From assembly GCF_036370855.1 (NCBI RefSeq), contig NC_088112.1:17042469-17106468 (forward strand): a stretch of 64,000 nt of DNA, written 5' to 3'. Below, in pieces: positions 49,601 through 57,483 of this stretch (position 1 is its first letter; each line of letters begins with the position of its first letter). The notes under the pieces were generated by a model that saw only the letters and a list, made by a program, of their open reading frames with translations, was not told the origin of the DNA and made no database searches. The position numbers and the translations under genes were made by a program. The DNA comes from Dromaius novaehollandiae (taxonomy: Eukaryota; Chordata; Aves; Casuariiformes; Dromaiidae).

Positions 49601-50815
49601 CACTGATGTAGTGTGAGCTACTTTCACCAGTGATAGGACTGAAAATGTGAGCATATACAAATGTATACTTTGAGGCAGACTGAAGAAGATTAGCAGCGGC
49701 AGAAACCTGAGCTGTCAAAAATTGCTTCTTTAGGTAACCGAGGTACCTAGCAATATCTTCTAACTTTCATGGCTTTTCAGCTGAATCTGTTGGAAGCTAA
49801 GCAGCCTCCACAACTGCTGCTTAGTTAGGCTACTCATTTTAGATAGCTTAAAATGTGTGTGCGCCTACCACTAATTCTTGGATTTATTGTTACATTGACA
49901 CCGTATATTCCAAAATGTGAGATAAGAAGCATTTTCTATGCCGATTATCATGCCAAATGCATGGCAGCTTTCTCCTCCTGTGACTTCCATTAGATATCAT
50001 TATAGCATACTTGCTTTTTATGCTGTCCTCCTTCATATAAAAAGCAATGCTGACATACACTACATTTGATACAGTAATGTTTCAAGAGGAAGCTGAGGGT
50101 TTTTTCCATATCAGAAGACAATAGTAGCGAAAATGAGGCTGTGTAGTATACTGGTACAGTGGAAAGGTGCCAAATATTCGGCAATAAAACTCTCCTAAGA
50201 ATATGTCCTGATCTTGTTTTTTCTCCCATGTCCTTCCCGCAGCTTAAACACATTTGTTTAGAGCAATAGTTCTGCAGTTGTACTTACATATATACAAAAA
50301 TACATATTTTTAAACAGTTCCTGATAAAACTAAGCATTGTCTAAGGGATAAGAAAACAAGGCTTTCTCTTGGTCCCATAATATCCAGGGCTCAGCAGTCA
50401 GAACTGTCCTGACATCACAGCTACTCTACCATTGAATGATTTAGGTATTGATTTAAAGTTATTAAAAAAATACACATTTTGCTTTGTTTTTTAGGGAATG
50501 GCCACAAATGACTGCATAACTGTATTTAAAAGTCCAAAAAGCCCAGACATGAGATAGCACCACTTAGAGAAATTTTTCAGTAGCAGATGGATTTCCCTCA
50601 AAAAAGTCCCCAAACCTCTGACAGTCTCATCAGTTTTACTCATTCTGTAAGAATGATGTAAGGAGTACAGACCTCTTTTACTGCCCCTAGCCCTGTATAA
50701 TTAGTCATTTCTCACTAACTTATTTTTTACAGGATTTTTATCTGAGTATCAACAGTATTAACTTTATAAATATTTTGTCCCTTTTTTTCTGCCCCACAGA
50801 GCAGAATGGTATTGA
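6248..50815 (+). CDS. RNF130: RNF130 (Goliath) E3 ubiquitin ligase, nine coding exons
   Basis: RNF130 is a PA-TM-RING ubiquitin ligase of the endosomal and secretory membrane system. The nine exons join to 1275 bases (424 residues plus stop), close to the human length of 419. In order they give: an N-terminal signal peptide (hydrophobic run about 17-31), a protease-associated lumenal domain (about 85-190), a transmembrane helix (199-222), and a RING-H2 finger with ligands C269, C272, C287, H289, H292, C295, C306 and C309 in the family's C3H2C3 spacing. A second hydrophobic segment lies at about 392-410. Lumenal N-glycosylation sequons occur at N34, N45, N117, N131, N140, N177 and N194. All splice junctions are GT-AG and phases match throughout. 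ATG 6248 was chosen over in-frame ATG 6149 because it places the signal peptide at the N-terminus, as in mammals; the longer start would add 33 Pro/Arg-rich residues. TBC1D9B follows on the same strand. Confidence 0.96.
9296..9309. repeat. (AT)n microsatellite
   Basis: Short uninterrupted AT alternation in intron 1. Confidence 0.85.
9665..10060. other. purine-rich strand-asymmetric tract
   Basis: For about 400 bases the + strand is dominated by G and A, with pyrimidines mostly isolated. The complementary strand reads as a C/T-rich pseudo-ORF. This is a compositional feature with no recognised protein. Confidence 0.6.
16475..16669 (+). CDS. RNF130: RNF130 coding exon 2
   Basis: 195 bases, phase 1 at both ends, residues 88-152 plus the first base of Gly153. 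It encodes the core of the PA domain, including the [23 protein letters not shown] and AVVIYNN segments that are nearly identical across RNF130 orthologues. The acceptor is TTTCAG and the donor GTAAAT. A second CAG six bases downstream (TTGCAG) could act as a tandem acceptor and delete two codons (Val-Ala). Confidence 0.96.
21680..21700. repeat. perfect inverted repeat, 9-bp stem
   Basis: CTCCAAGCG, loop GAG, CGCTTGGAG. A further GAGC/GCTC pair lies just outside, separated by a few unpaired bases on the right. It sits in a small CpG-bearing GC-rich patch (about 21600-21840) within otherwise AT-rich intron 2. Confidence 0.85.
25379..25860. other. pyrimidine-rich strand-asymmetric tract
   Basis: Nearly 500 bases in which C and T dominate the + strand, interrupted by scattered purines. 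It mirrors, on the opposite strand, the purine-rich tracts in introns 1 and 5. Confidence 0.55.
26178..26202 (+). repeat. poly(G) run, 25 bases
   Basis: Twenty-five uninterrupted guanines in intron 2. It could form a quadruplex in DNA or nascent RNA, and its length is likely to be unreliable in assembly. Confidence 0.85.
28449..28476. repeat. hairpin containing an octamer motif
   Basis: TGCAAA and TTTGCA flank a TTAC loop, with outer GGCA/TGCC pairing across a 4-base bulge. The left half contains ATGCAAAT, the POU-domain octamer. It lies 12 bases upstream of the mir-340-like segment. Confidence 0.6.
28488..28526 (+). ncRNA. degenerate mir-340-like sequence (5' arm only)
   Basis: The segment TATAAAGCA (28503-28511), an ATGA-like middle and GATTGTCA (28519-28526) line up with the 5' arm of mammalian mir-340, as I remember it. 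The upstream bases (TTGT, then C and GG at matching spacing) also agree at about 10 of 15 positions. Mammalian mir-340 lies in an RNF130 intron in the sense orientation, as here. The 3' arm that would complete the hairpin is not recognisable, so this is more likely a relic or pre-miRNA ancestor than a working microRNA. Comparison is from memory only. Confidence 0.35.
29791..29845 (+). repeat. short imperfect tandem repeat
   Basis: Three diverged copies of TAACTTAAATCCAC or TAACTTAAATTCTA followed by a truncated fourth. Confidence 0.7.
30933..31183 (+). CDS. RNF130: RNF130 coding exon 3
   Basis: 251 bases completing Gly153 and encoding residues 154-236. It finishes the PA domain ([17 protein letters not shown]) and carries the whole transmembrane helix [20 protein letters not shown] (199-218, extending to about 222) plus the juxtamembrane basic [14 protein letters not shown]. 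The acceptor is CTCATAG and the donor GTAAGG (phase 0). Retention of intron 3 would add [12 protein letters not shown] and stop, giving a membrane protein without a RING. Confidence 0.97.
33237..33304 (+). repeat. 34-bp perfect-length tandem duplication
   Basis: Copies 33237-33270 and 33271-33304 differ at a single A/G position, indicating a recent duplication in intron 3. Confidence 0.92.
34127..34140 (+). repeat. poly(G) run, 14 bases
   Basis: Fourteen guanines flanked on both sides by A-runs in intron 3. Confidence 0.85.
35202..35273 (+). CDS. RNF130: RNF130 coding exon 4
   Basis: 72 bases, phase 0-0, residues 237-260. Encodes the cytosolic linker [20 protein letters not shown] and KGDK, strongly conserved in RNF130 and RNF150. 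The acceptor is TTATTAG and the donor GTACAG. Confidence 0.96.
35274..36922 (+). other. RNF130 intron 4
   Basis: About 1.65 kb. The only structure noticed is a pair of near-identical T-rich 30-base segments (35926-35956 and 35963-35993) sharing AATTTTTGCTTTTTACTT, a local tandem duplication. Confidence 0.9.
36923..37005 (+). CDS. RNF130: RNF130 coding exon 5
   Basis: 83 bases, residues 261-287 plus two bases of Lys288. It starts the RING-H2: [20 protein letters not shown] and VVRILPC, giving zinc ligands C269, C272 and C287. The acceptor is CATTTTAG and the donor GTAAGC (phase 2). Confidence 0.96.
38345..38364 (+). repeat. poly(A) run, 20 bases
   Basis: Uninterrupted adenines in intron 5. 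Confidence 0.85.
40240..40510. other. purine-rich strand-asymmetric tract
   Basis: About 270 bases rich in GGAAG and GAGAG words on the + strand. It is compositionally similar to the intron 1 tract at 9665-10060. No protein was recognised. Confidence 0.55.
40651..40688 (+). repeat. poly(T) run, 38 bases
   Basis: The longest homopolymer in the window. It would be a poly(A) tail on the - strand and directly abuts the GC-rich island. No AATAAA is visible in the expected place on the - strand, so a retrocopy tail is possible but unproven. Confidence 0.85.
40782..40947 (+). CDS. candidate nested ORF, exon A (unrecognised)
   Basis: An open frame begins at ATG 40782 and encodes 55 residues (starting [20 protein letters not shown]), including an Ala-rich run and three cysteines. 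It is followed by a good donor (GACG|GTAAGTG, phase 1). A plausible acceptor (CACTGCAG, ending 40740) lies upstream, so the exon may instead be internal and start at 40741. It is GC-rich, unlike the surrounding intron. I do not recognise the protein. The phase does not fit insertion between RNF130 exons 5 and 6, so any product would be separate from RNF130. Confidence 0.3.
41234..41412 (+). CDS. candidate nested ORF, exon B (unrecognised)
   Basis: The acceptor is a C/T-rich tract followed by GCAGAG. Using its second AG, the frame continues from exon A in phase 1 and encodes [20 protein letters not shown] and about 38 more residues with four cysteines, ending at TGA 41410-41412. Joined to exon A this gives about 114 residues. 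The composition looks protein-like (balanced charges, few rare residues), but no family is recognised. A - strand open frame over the same bases (41164-41502) is an alternative reading. Confidence 0.28.
44310..44406 (+). CDS. RNF130: RNF130 coding exon 6
   Basis: 97 bases completing Lys288 and encoding residues 289-320. It finishes the RING-H2: [20 protein letters not shown] and [12 protein letters not shown], supplying ligands H289, H292, C295, C306 and C309. The acceptor is TTCTAG and the donor GTAAGT (phase 0). Confidence 0.97.
44407..45584 (+). other. RNF130 intron 6
   Basis: About 1.2 kb of AT-rich intron. It contains a perfect 11-bp-stem hairpin at 44510-44534; nothing else recognisable. 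Confidence 0.9.
44510..44534. repeat. perfect inverted repeat, 11-bp stem
   Basis: CTTCTTAATAC, loop CTA, GTATTAAGAAG, located 104 bases after the exon 6 donor. Confidence 0.9.
45585..45789 (+). CDS. RNF130: RNF130 coding exon 7
   Basis: 205 bases, residues 321-388 plus one base of codon 389. Encodes the cytosolic tail after the RING ([48 protein letters not shown]), clearly orthologous to the human tail. The acceptor is TTTTTCAG and the donor GTAAGT (phase 1). This phase-1 donor is also compatible with the candidate alternative last exon at 57374. Confidence 0.96.
45790..47874 (+). other. RNF130 intron 7
   Basis: About 2.1 kb, AT-rich. It has a T/C-rich stretch of about 300 bases before the exon 8 acceptor (about 47560-47860). 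No nested gene was recognised. Confidence 0.9.
47875..47968 (+). CDS. RNF130: RNF130 coding exon 8
   Basis: 94 bases encoding residues 389-419 and two bases of 420. It carries [20 protein letters not shown] and [11 protein letters not shown], the C-terminal hydrophobic segment known from the mammalian protein. The segment is long enough for a second membrane helix. The acceptor is CAACAG and the donor GTAAGT (phase 2). Confidence 0.96.
47969..50799 (+). other. RNF130 intron 8
   Basis: About 2.8 kb of AT-rich intron with GT-AG ends; no repeat or nested gene recognised. Confidence 0.88.
50800..50815 (+). CDS. RNF130: RNF130 coding exon 9 (last codons)
   Basis: 16 coding bases complete Glu420 and add Ala-Glu-Trp-Tyr and TGA. 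Human ends Glu-Val-Glu-Trp-Phe, so the tiny tail is orthologous. The acceptor is CCCCACAG. Confidence 0.93.
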
Positions 50816-50990
50816 AGAAACGCTTTCCGGCCAATTGCCTTGGAGAGAGACACCTATTTTTATGCATCATTTATCGGTCATGCAGCACAAGCGTTATTTA
50901 GTACATTCTATTTTTTCATAAAATTTGCTGATGCCAAAGCTTTGTATTAAGGAAAAAGTGAAGAAATAAAAACTTTAATTATGAAATGTT
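50816..50990 (+). other. RNF130 proximal 3' UTR
   Basis: A short 3' UTR of about 170 bases, ending shortly after the AATAAA at 50965-50970. Being this short, it offers little room for microRNA or protein sites; a longer 3' UTR may exist if the distal terminal exon is used. Confidence 0.8.
50965..50970 (+). promoter_or_regulatory. polyadenylation signal AATAAA (RNF130 proximal)
   Basis: Canonical hexamer 150 bases after the stop codon. Downstream sequence turns T/G-rich (about 51000-51060), as expected for cleavage at about 50985. Confidence 0.85.
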
Positions 50991-53900
50991 ATTCTGTGAG
51001 AATTTTATTTTTTATGGACTTGCTGTGTTAGTATTTAAGTCTGACAGTGTTTTTCAAATTTATAAGGTGTTCTGTTTCCTTTGAATGATTGCATCTTTGC
51101 AGATCTGTATTCTCCTGCTTTCATTTTGGAACACACATAAGCTAACAAGTGGAAATCTCATGCAGTGCCATTTATGATGCCGCCCAGCACTGGCATGACT
51201 AACAAGAGTATTATTAGCAATTGCTCCATACCAGCTTGTTAGGCAAATAGCTGGGCCAAACATTTTAGTATATAATGGGCTTGCTTTGACACTGCCTCAG
51301 AGCTAATTTACAATCACATTCTCTCCAGTTCTCCTCCTCTAATACTCCTCTGCTGCACCGGGAAGATTGCAGTATGATTTTTGTCATCGGGTCAACGATT
51401 GCTGAAGGTTCGCAGTACGTTTTTCTTGGCGTACAGATCGTACCTTTTCTGTCTTTCCATCCCACTCATTTTTCTACTAAGAGTGAAGCTAATCTAAACC
51501 ACTTCTTCCTTCCTAATACCAAGTGCGAAGGTAGCATTTCCCTCCACTGTCATCTGTGGAACCTCTTTTCACATTAGTAATGGGGCTAGTTTTTGTTCAT
51601 TTTTAGATCATGAAAGATTGACAATGGTCTTTACAGTAATATAGAAAACCTGTGCAAACATGTCCCTTCTTGCCGTGTTTTTTTTACTGTTGAGGAGGCA
51701 GGGTAAAAATCTCTCATCTGCTATACTCATTCAAGCTGTTTCATACGAGTTTACTTATGCAAGCAGTGTATGAGTAATTTCACAACAATCAGTTAAAAGA
51801 TGTAGATTTGATTCACAGCCAACTGCTACAGTTTGAATTAATGAGATGGGTAGGTGAAGGTAACAAATTGGTAAGGAAAATAATTACAACCGATAGAAGT
51901 TAAAATCTGTTCTGAGTTTATTTTTGGGGGTTTTTTTATTCTAGTATCAAGATTTAGACATCTGGAATGTAATACTTTACAATTTAATTAAATGAACTGA
52001 GAGAACCAATTTTAGTGTAGGATTTAAATTTTTTAATGTGCTGGAAAATAGCGATTTTAATTTAATTTTATTTTTATGTATAGGCAGTTTTGGAATTTAG
52101 GAGCACAGCCGGAGTCTATATTAAAATAGTTGCTTAATTCTTATCTGTCCAATAGGCTTCAGCTGAGAAGGCAGCTTTTATAATTAGAAACAAAGTATGT
52201 GATAGCTTCAGTACATTTAATAGAATTATTTTTCATTGTGTCCTTGTGAAATTTTGAGCGAAACATGAGCACAATCAATAGAGCAGTAAGTACATTTTGA
52301 AAGGCTGGAAAACCCCACTGGACTTATTCATGAAGAGAAAAACCTCAAACATACTGCGTTTCAAGGCTGCCTCCTTGTAAAATCTAGTGTTTGTCACTGA
52401 GCATTGTTGCCAAAATGGATGAATGAGGATAGAGCATGGTTTTAGCAGACAGGCTGTGAAATAAAAGGGTTACATTTTTTCATCCACTGCTCAAAAGGAG
52501 TAGGATAATTGATAAGTTTGGTGCTTGCCTCCTGAAACAAAAATCCTTAAGTGGTTTTTTAAAGGTACTGGGAGGAATATGCAGGGAACCCTGAGTGACC
52601 TGGTGGCCCATATGTGGAGGGCACCACAGATGGTTCCAATGCAGATTCCTTCTGCAGGACCGCAACGGAGTGAGAAGTTGAGTGATCTTGGGGACAAAAT
52701 GGTTGTCAGGGCTTCTAGTGCCTTTTTCTGCTATAAAGTATTTAAATAACCCAGGGCCATCTTTTTTAACTATTGTTTTGCGCCTCTAACAATTGTCTCC
52801 ACAAAGCGTTAATAAAAAAGCAGACAGTGTTTGATAGGTTAATCTCAGGTCAGGCTAACAATGTAAGTTTATCTTGTTAATAAAATAAATATATTCAAAG
52901 ATGGACTTTGCACCATCCCAAGAAAGTCAATAACGTTTTGACTCTGGATCGAAGCAAAAAGGAAATTCCCGAGTTTTGTTGCCTACCTTGCTTTCAGGTA
53001 TCAATGCATAAAATACGAGTAATGTTACTCTTGCATGCGTTATCATAGTAATGAGAGGAAAGGAGAACAGCTGGTCCCTTTTTCCAGATGTGGTGAAGAT
53101 GGCAGGACTGGGGAGATGGACTGGTATAATACGGTGCAGTTCAGGAGGGAGTAGCAGCGCCTTGCTGAGCAGCTCGCTTCAAGGAAAGGATGCTTTGTAA
53201 AATAATCCTGCTCTGTTCTTTAGCTGAGAAGGTGCAGACAGCAGAGAGAGCTGGTCTGAGCTACAGAGTGCTCGGATCATGTTTCCACATTAAGAAGTCA
53301 TCTTGCTGGAGGGACTGCAGCTTTGGCAGGAGGAGGCCCTGATTAGCAGCTCTGAGTACATTAAAATGCTTTCGGATAGAAAGGGAACCTACTACTAATG
53401 CACCTACAGAAATGCCATGTCTTTTCAATTGTTGGCCTTTATTTTGTGCCCATTTCTGTAGCATCCTAAGATAGGTGTAGGGATAAATTCCAGGTTAGTA
53501 GGTTTATTTTCAAACTCAGTACAATTTATCTGAAAAGTTCACCGTAAGTACATAATGGAAAATAGCAGCAGAGAGAGCTGAAGTATTAATTTTGATTTGT
53601 TAAAACTGAAGGCAGGTTTCCTATTTGTTTTCCATACCTAAGGGATAAATCCTGATCTTTCTTGGCAGCTGCAAAATGAGAAGAACAGATTGATAAGTGG
53701 AATTTGGAACTGTGAATGTTTCAAATACATTTACTCAGTGGATTTATAAACCAGACTGATGCCACAGTTTCAAACAAGCACTAGCGGTTTTCTGCATTAA
53801 GAGAAAAAAATCACACTGGGCAAGGTGCCAGCGGCTCCTTTAAGCGTCTAAGGGTTCCCCAAGGGTTCTTGCAGAGGAAAACTAGCCTGAGCTCTGTTTT

Positions 53901-56900
53901 TAAGCTCCAGGGACTTTCAGGCTGATAGCAGAGACAGACAATTTTGGCTCAGGGTGTAATGGACCCTATCAGAGTATTCCTGCAGGTTTTCTTCCAGGTT
54001 CTGGCTGTAAGACCAGCATAGCTGGCTCACTTTGTGTCTCACTGTCTGTAAAATGTGGATAATAATACTGACCTGGTTATTAGAGCACCTGAAGATCTAG
54101 TGATGAAAAGCACTGAGTAACAGCTGGATTTTTAGCATCAAGCAGGCTGTGTTGAAGCGTTGCCTTGGCATGTGAGTGTGCAGGTTTGAATCATCTGTCT
54201 GGCTTGGACTCCTCATGACGCTCCCTTAGACTCCTCTGCTCAGGGATGCAGTATTACATGGAAATAGATTTCAGTTTGCAGAGGATTAGTAATATACTGC
54301 TAGTGGGCTTTTCTGTGGGAGTTGGTAAAATCTGGCTAAACATTAAAAAAAAAAGTTCTGATTTAACAAACTGAGTAAAGTGTTCTTTTTTGGTGTCCTT
54401 CATCTAGGAAAGATAGGTAGATTATTTGCTTTCCTTTTAAAAATGCATCGTTAGAGTGTTGTCTAGTATGCAGATAATGCTGCTAGCAGGAATAATTGGC
54501 AAAAGGCTACTTGATTCAGGTGCTTTAAAAAAAAGCATGACTGGTTTTTCCCAAGAGTGGTGTGGAAGCAAAGCAGTTTGTATCTGTATAAAAATGCAGC
54601 TTCCCTGGAAGCGGGTGGGTTACATTTATTTTGTCAAGAAGCAAGAAAACATCACAGCAAAGAATTTCAGAGCTATTGGATATACAGTGCATGTTTTCGG
54701 ATTAATTAAAAAAATTCTTTGTCAGATGACCTGTCTGCCTGTTGATGAAATCTCTCCCTTGAATCTGCTGGAGTGGAAGTTTCCATGCACACAGAGGAAA
54801 TGGCTGCCTAGGCTGTCTACTTCCTAATCCCTTGTTTGATTTTTGTGTAATAAAAACAAATAAAAGCAGCACTGAGCTCTGCAAATCCCATTTGTTTTGT
54901 TTCAGCGTTGGTTGTTCAGTGTGTAACACTTCAGCGGGTGGAGAGAAGGGAGATGAAACGTTCAACATCCATGGCTTAATTCAGCAGCAAGCTGAGACTC
55001 AGTCATCACAAATTAAATGATCCCAACCCGTAACACAAAGTGCAGAAGAATCTTGAAATTTGTTTTATCCTTTACAATTCCGGAGTGGGTTCAAATGTGG
55101 AGTTTGTGTTTGTTTGAAGGCAGATTATAATCTTAATTCTTAGTTCCAAAAAAGAACATTCCAAAAAATCAGTCTTTTTATTTTAAGCACTGCCCAGTTC
55201 TGCTAACGTAGAATATGCAAAGTATATTGCAACACAGGCCATTTCTTCCTTATACCAGGATCTATGCAACAGGCAGAGAGAGCAACTCGCTCCTGTGCAG
55301 TGTCACTGCTCATTTCACTCCTGTTGTTCCATCTTACTGCAAGATCATAAATAAAATAGTTTAATTTCTGAGAAACCTCCCCCTTCTCAGTGAGCATGGT
55401 AGGGTGAATTTGTGTTCTAGCTTTTGGCGATAAAGGCAGAGGTTTGGAGGGGGTTTAGGAGCCTGGCGGTGGATGACATTGCACCGCTTTGGTTTGCTGC
55501 CGGTCTTCGCAGGAATTGGGCTTGGCCAGCAGCTGCTGCACCGCTCAGGTCTGGGATTAGCTGTACGTCAGGGTGGCAGCTCGTTGTTAGAGCTCTGCAA
55601 AAGGAAGTTTGCGGGATGCCTGCTGCAGTATTTCTGGCTCTTCCGGCCGATGCTATTGTTAGGCTTTTGATAAGCGCAAAATTCGTCCTCGCTTTTGCCC
55701 TTACAGCACCTCCCTACATTTGATTACAGCGCTAGCTTTTTCTTTTTATTCTGAAAAAGGATTCTTTTCCCTTTTCTGAGCCCGTGTCTCTTGGGTGAGT
55801 GGGGAAGAAGCTGAGTGTTTAGGGTAATAGCAGCTGAGCTGGTCCTCTCTCATGTCTCTCGTGAGCTCTTTATTTTAGAATACTATAAGTGGGACTCAAA
55901 ACTTGGCAAATACAGAGGATTTAGGCACCTAAACTCTGCCAAGACTAAAACTGCAATCCCCTAAGCGTCTTGCTCTACTGATGCCTGAAACTGGAGGCAC
56001 CTCCGTTTACTGAGTGTCATCTTGACAAACTTGGAAGCTTTTCAGTTGCCTGGAATTTGGCTCCCGTGTATTGTAATCTAAGCAGCCCTGCTCCTGGCTA
56101 ATCCCTGCTGGGATCGAGAAAATGAGCAATGAAGCACTTTGGCTGAGGGCCTCAATCCGACAGATATTTTCAGAGAGAGCTTTTTGTACAGCAGCAGGAC
56201 TGGGCTCCTCACGAAACACATCTGCGGAGCCGAAGAGCCATAGCAAGGTCAGCTTGAACTCCCTCCAAGGGGAGGACTGAGCCTCCATGCCCCACTCTTG
56301 AAACCATCTCTGGGTCATTGTTTCAGTGATGGGCATCGCCACCACCACCAGTGTCAGAGAAGAAGTTGGGTTATCTTTACTGCTTTGCAAGAAAAAGCCA
56401 AGGTGCCTATTTCTAGAAGATGATTCTGGGAGGATGGAGGTGGTTGAGCTCTGGAGAAGGCTCAGCGGTGTTGGTCACCTAATTCTAGGTGACTTCCTCA
56501 CTCAGACTTGTGCGTTTTGACCCTGTGCTGGATCCCTTGTCCTTCTCACGCCCAGCACAGGAACCTGGGCACCTACCAAAGGGCTCTGGGTTGTCCTGAG
56601 GAAGCATGTGCCCATTTTATAAGTTTCCAAGGCTTTAAATCAATAGCAAGCATGAAGTGTGATGCTCAGGCCTGCCCCAGCTTTGCTGAGACTTGACCTG
56701 TTTTATCTGAAACAATCATTTGAGGTGGGTTTGTTCATGCATATGTAAAGCGCTGCTTTGAACTATCAGAGTAATAAACAAATGGCTGCAAATCCTTGCA
56801 GCACCTCTTAGGGGGTATCTGAGATATTAATTCCACGTTACAAAAAAAGGAATGAAGATGAGGTACCTGCAGCATAGGGTTGGCTAAGATTGTGGGACCC

Positions 56901-57373
56901 CATAAGCCTGTGCTCAGGCCTTCAGAGTGACTTAGTGGATAAAGCAAATGTGTTTAATCTGATAATTCCTAGAGAAGAAAATGGCTTAGTCAAGGTCTTT
57001 CATGGACAGTGTTTATCACCCTGTGCTGGGTATACGCAGGTACACAACAGCAGGAAAGCAGCAGGACTGCAAGATGAAGCATCTTCCAGCTCAGTGACTG
57101 GTGGTACCAATATAAGCGTTTATTTTCCAGATGCCCCTTCTTCCTGCACAAAAATTAAGAGACTGTGAAAGTTATGATCTCTCCCCCTTAGCTCTCCTCT
57201 GCTAACTATTGCTATGGCTGCTGCAGGTTTGCATTAAGGGAGGCTGTTTTTTTCCACGCGTACTGCGTTTGCGGTGAGAACGCGGGTAAGGGAAAGCTGC
57301 GCGCGCAAGACGCTGCGCTCGGGTCTTACGTTGTGTGCCTTTTCCTAACCAGGCTTTGTTGTACCTCTTCTAG
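50991..57373 (+). other. RNF130-TBC1D9B interval, proximal part
   Basis: About 6.4 kb with no recognised exon. It would be intronic for a transcript using the distal terminal exon, otherwise intergenic. A GC-richer segment at 55424-55723 holds a 99-codon open frame that I do not recognise and consider probably chance. Confidence 0.6.
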
Positions 57374-57483
57374 GCAGTCATTTCTTCCACCGCAATTCTC
57401 TGTCTCCCCGAAGCCTGGTCTACGAGAGTGAATTCTCAGCGATGGAGCCTGCTTTGGACATGTATGACGAGAACAAGACCTGA
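57374..57483 (+). CDS. RNF130: candidate alternative RNF130 terminal exon
   Basis: After an acceptor (CTCTTCTAG) a 110-base open segment runs to TGA 57481-57483. Entered in phase 1, the phase of the exon 7 donor, it reads Ser389 then SHFFHRNSLSPRSLVYESEF and SAMEPALDMYDENKT. This tail is Ser-rich then acidic, with no membrane segment. The resulting isoform would again have 424 residues. I recall that the mammalian RNF130 locus extends close to TBC1D9B and has more than one C-terminal isoform, which fits. Phase match, acceptor and protein-like composition are seen; the splice itself is inferred. Confidence 0.55.

Noticed and set aside
55424-55723. 99-codon + strand open frame in a GC-richer segment
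   Set aside because: No recognisable domain, no convincing splice partners, and the second frame is equally open.
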